33,432 bases of DNA from JAUMXJ01 sp041781135. GTDB lineage: Bacteria > Bacillota > Clostridia > Peptostreptococcales > Acidaminobacteraceae. The notes beneath the pieces are model-generated. The model had not been told where the DNA came from. It ran no database searches and saw only the letters and a list, made by a program, of their open reading frames with translations. Position 1 is the first letter of the stretch, and the number at the start of each line of letters is the position of its first letter. A program made the translations under genes and the position numbers. The DNA is taken from assembly GCA_041781135.1 (NCBI GenBank), contig JBHAZV010000017.1, positions 1 through 33,432 of the forward strand. Direction: 5' to 3'. Below are positions 32,995-33,432 of this stretch, one piece after another.

Positions 32995-33390
32995 TTGAAT
33001 ACGAAGAAATCTTTAATTGCAGTTTTTGTGAGGATGTTACAGGAGATGTTGCCCCGGAGCTTCTGATTGGTTTTATAAACTGCGGCGATGACAATACCGG
33101 CAAATTCGGTCCATTCAAATGTCAAGGGATTGTAAGCATTTCGGGGATCGAAAACGGCGAAGAAATATCAAAAACCGAAATTGTCCAATCCGAGTATATG
33201 CAGGAAATACTTGCGTCAGAGTTCTCGTCATACAATAACTATGCCGTACCGCTTTTTCGTACAAATTGCGCTGTTGCCCAAGGAAGCAGTCTCCAATCTA
33301 AAAATATACAAAATCGAATTTTCAGATTTTGATTCCCAACGCGGGATGGACGGATTAGTGATGCTTTCAGAGATAATACTTACCGAATAA
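32995..33390 (+). pseudogene. Small hypothetical gene broken by two apparent frameshifts
   Basis: Protein-like sequence continues across two frames. A TTG at 32995 beside AGAAAGGGG gives MNTKKSLIAVF in frame 1. From about 33025 the sensible reading is frame 0: CEDVTGDVAPELLIGFINCG, then KFGPFKCQGIVSISGI, up to NNYAVPLF near 33255. It then returns to frame 1 as VQIALLPKEAVSNLKIYKIE and ends ILTE at 33390. Both joins lie at runs of five T, fitting loss of one T in the first and gain of one in the second. Frame 0 is also open upstream to 32961 but has no start. I do not recognise a family. The restored product would be about 130 residues. It may be a pseudogene, or assembly or sequencing slippage. 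Confidence 0.45.
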
Positions 33391-33400
33391 ACGCTGCATG

Positions 33401-33432
33401 ACTACAAAACAAGACTACAAAACAAGACTACA
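33401..33432. repeat. 13-bp tandem repeat running off the window end
   Basis: ACTACAAAACAAG occurs at 33401-33413 and 33414-33426, and a third copy begins with ACTACA at the last base. Two and a half perfect copies are visible. The true extent is unknown because the window ends inside it. Confidence 0.85.

Overview
The window looks like a chromosomal segment of an anaerobic, low-to-mid GC Gram-positive bacterium of the class Clostridia. The evidence is an S-layer built on SLH domains with a CsaB pyruvyl transferase, strong AGGAGG-type ribosome binding sites, a rpsF-ssb-rpsR operon, DUF5711-like and CvpA proteins, and a Tad/Flp pilus operon without secretin or other outer-membrane parts. Genus cannot be read from the sequence; an uncultured or poorly characterised clostridial lineage is plausible.

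Region 1 (1-4.8 kb) makes cell-wall glycopolymer: the 3' part of an O-antigen-ligase/polymerase-type gene, a convergent lipid-linked sugar flippase, and a 751-residue fusion of a GT4 glycosyltransferase with a CsaB-type pyruvyl transferase. Pyruvylated wall polymer is the known ligand of SLH domains, so this set fits the SLH proteins encoded at 10.6-15.3 kb. Region 2 (4.8-5.5 kb) holds the tail of a dead ABC exporter. Region 3 (5.5-10.5 kb, + strand) is a four-gene operon: a TPR-GAF-GGDEF diguanylate cyclase, an M20 metallopeptidase joined to it by an ATGA overlap, and two polytopic membrane proteins (DUF5058-like plus a partner). It reads as a signal-linked uptake-and-hydrolysis module, but the substrate is unknown.

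Region 4 (10.6-22.5 kb, - strand) is a large secreted-protein operon: a 2328-residue protein built from about nine or more IPT/TIG-type repeats, a 1020-residue protein with N-terminal SLH domains followed by repeated small beta modules, and a 543-residue protein with C-terminal SLH domains. All three have signal peptides and probably form or decorate the S-layer. A roughly 250-nt GC-rich leader with short internal repeats precedes it. Region 5 (22.5-23.7 kb) is rpsF-ssb-rpsR with a clear promoter, a probable S6:S18 autoregulatory leader and a terminator. Region 6 (23.8-24.7 kb) is a small gene graveyard: remnants of a DUF4143 ATPase, an Amidase_6-like protein and an ABC exporter N-terminus.

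Region 7 (24.7-27.7 kb, - strand) holds a THUMP-type RNA methyltransferase with a possibly leaderless promoter, a DUF5711-like membrane-anchored propeller and CvpA. Region 8 (27.7-32.9 kb, - strand) is a compact eight-gene Tad/Flp pilus operon (TadZ-like, TadA, TadB, TadC, Flp pilin, two TadE-like proteins, CpaB/SAF) under a near-consensus promoter. The right end (32.9-33.4 kb) carries a divergent promoter, a small gene broken by two frameshifts, and a 13-bp tandem repeat running off the window.

A recurring theme is that several promoters lie so close to their genes that the mRNA would begin at, or just before, the ribosome binding site. All functional names come from reading sequence motifs by eye; no database search was made.
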